A stretch of 64,000 nt of DNA from Gari tellinella (taxonomy: Eukaryota; Mollusca; Bivalvia; Cardiida; Psammobiidae), in NCBI GenBank assembly GCA_922989275.2, contig OV277862.1:67593832-67657831 (forward strand). The letters are read 5' to 3'. Below are positions 63,193 through 64,000 of the stretch, piece by piece. The translations under genes and the position numbers were made by a program. Numbering within the stretch: position 1 is the stretch's first letter; every line of letters begins with the position of its first letter. The notes below the pieces were generated by a model. That model did no database searches, was not told where the DNA came from, and saw only the letters and a list, made by a program, of their open reading frames with translations.

Positions 63193-63269
63193 CTGTGAAC
63201 AATAAATGCATGGTTAGTACTCTGGAAGAGAAGACACATTTTGATTTTAAGAAAACAAATAAGCATGTA

Positions 63270-63474
63270 CAGTAAAACCTCTCTATTATGACCACTAAAA
63301 AGAAGGCTACTTGACTGTATACAAGAGAGGTGACAGCTTAAAGCAAGGTAAACGTAAAACAGGAATCTCCTAAAGGAGCTTTCTGTTTTACGTTTACCTT
63401 GCTTTAAGCAGTTGCCTGCTTTAAATCCCTAATTATGAGCACAATGTAATGGTTGTAATAGAGAGGTTTTACTG
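63270..63474. mobile_element. T1 MITE, 205 bp
   Basis: CAGTAAAACCTCTCTATTAT ... GAGAGGTTTTACTG, TA on both sides; core 1-type hairpin AGCAAGGTAAACGTAAAACA. Confidence 0.88.
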
Positions 63475-64000
63475 TATTCTATAAAATGTATCATATAACC
63501 TCTGTTAAGTAGCCACTCATGATTAAGCCACGGGAACCTTCAAAGACAAGTAATTGCTTAATGTGGGGCCAAATATAATGCAGAAAGCTCATTACTTTTT
63601 TCTGCATCAACTTATAAGCCTACTAACTAATCATGTTTGAAGTAGCTGTTTAACACAGGTTTTACTGTAAATTATAAGCAGCCAGAAAGAAAGCGCAAAG
63701 CCCTTGCGGGACCTTTCTGCTTTACTTTCAGCATGCTTTCAGAAGTCACCTGCTTTAAACATTGACAACATGCCCTTATGGAAAATGCAAACATTTTTTC
63801 TTGATATTTCACTTCAAACAAATTAATTTGAATGTCATTTCTAGTAATTTTAAGAAAAGAAAATGTTTGCATGCCTCCCCTATGTGACCATGACCTGTAA
63901 ATAACATTTAAAGACATCAGGCCATTCCTTTCATCGATTCCCCCCTCATTGTTCTCACTTGGTGTGAAAATACAGGTAGATCACGTGAAAATTGCTCAGG
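63475..64000. other. Upstream intron: T4-type remnants
   Basis: 63,505-63,672 resembles T4 (AGTAGCCACTCATGATTAAG; AATGCAGAAAGCTC). 63,680-63,760 is a core 1-like hairpin (AGAAAGCGCAAAGCCCTTGC). No further exon recognised. Confidence 0.5.

Noticed and set aside
14354..63192. Assignment of the gene as CLCN6
   Set aside because: ClC-6 has a ~90-residue insert between the parts of CBS1 and GLFVPSLLCGAAFGR in helix N; this gene has neither.

Overview
The window is animal nuclear DNA: AT-rich, intron-bearing, with GT-AG splice sites and packed with short DNA transposons. Repeats whose 5' end reads ACAAGAGGGCC...CGCTCACCTG are, from memory, typical of bivalve molluscs, so a bivalve is the best guess (moderate confidence). 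The one gene I can support lies on the minus strand: the C-terminal 16 coding exons of a CLCN7-like (ClC-7) chloride/proton exchanger. Coding runs from 63,192 down to a TAA at 14,354 (1,695 nt, 564 residues). All 16 exons join in frame. The 5' exons (N-terminus and helices A-E) lie beyond 64,000.

Layout. 1-14,353 is 3' flank made of nested repeats. 14,354-24,067 holds eight short exons: pore helices O-R, then two CBS domains. 24,068-43,376 is a single 19.3 kb intron; its middle (about 26-33 kb) is poor in the repeats that crowd the rest, and holds an unidentified block with a CCAAT/TATA-like promoter, a long inverted repeat and two tandem arrays. 43,377-63,192 holds the other eight exons (helices F-N). 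In that stretch are a 14-copy tandem array made from the 3' end of one exon together with its splice donor, and a 3.8 kb transposon-like insert that contains a hAT element with a perfect 8-bp target duplication.

Repeats. I see about a dozen families of short non-autonomous elements. Family A (250-253 bp, TTAA-flanked, ends TTAACCCATTACCCCATAG) is the commonest. Families C, D, E and G are also TTAA-flanked. Families T1, T2, T3, T4 and M have CAGT ends and TA target sites. Family B has CAGGGCTGCC ends and 6-7 bp target duplications. Families F, P and H are further types. The most striking point is that A, B, T1 and T4 carry recognisably the same long central hairpin (core 1) although their ends and target sites differ. 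A second hairpin (core 2) is likewise shared by C, G, M and T2. TTAA sites inside core 1 have repeatedly received other TTAA elements, giving clean nested insertions. No RNA gene, CRISPR array or second confident protein gene was found.
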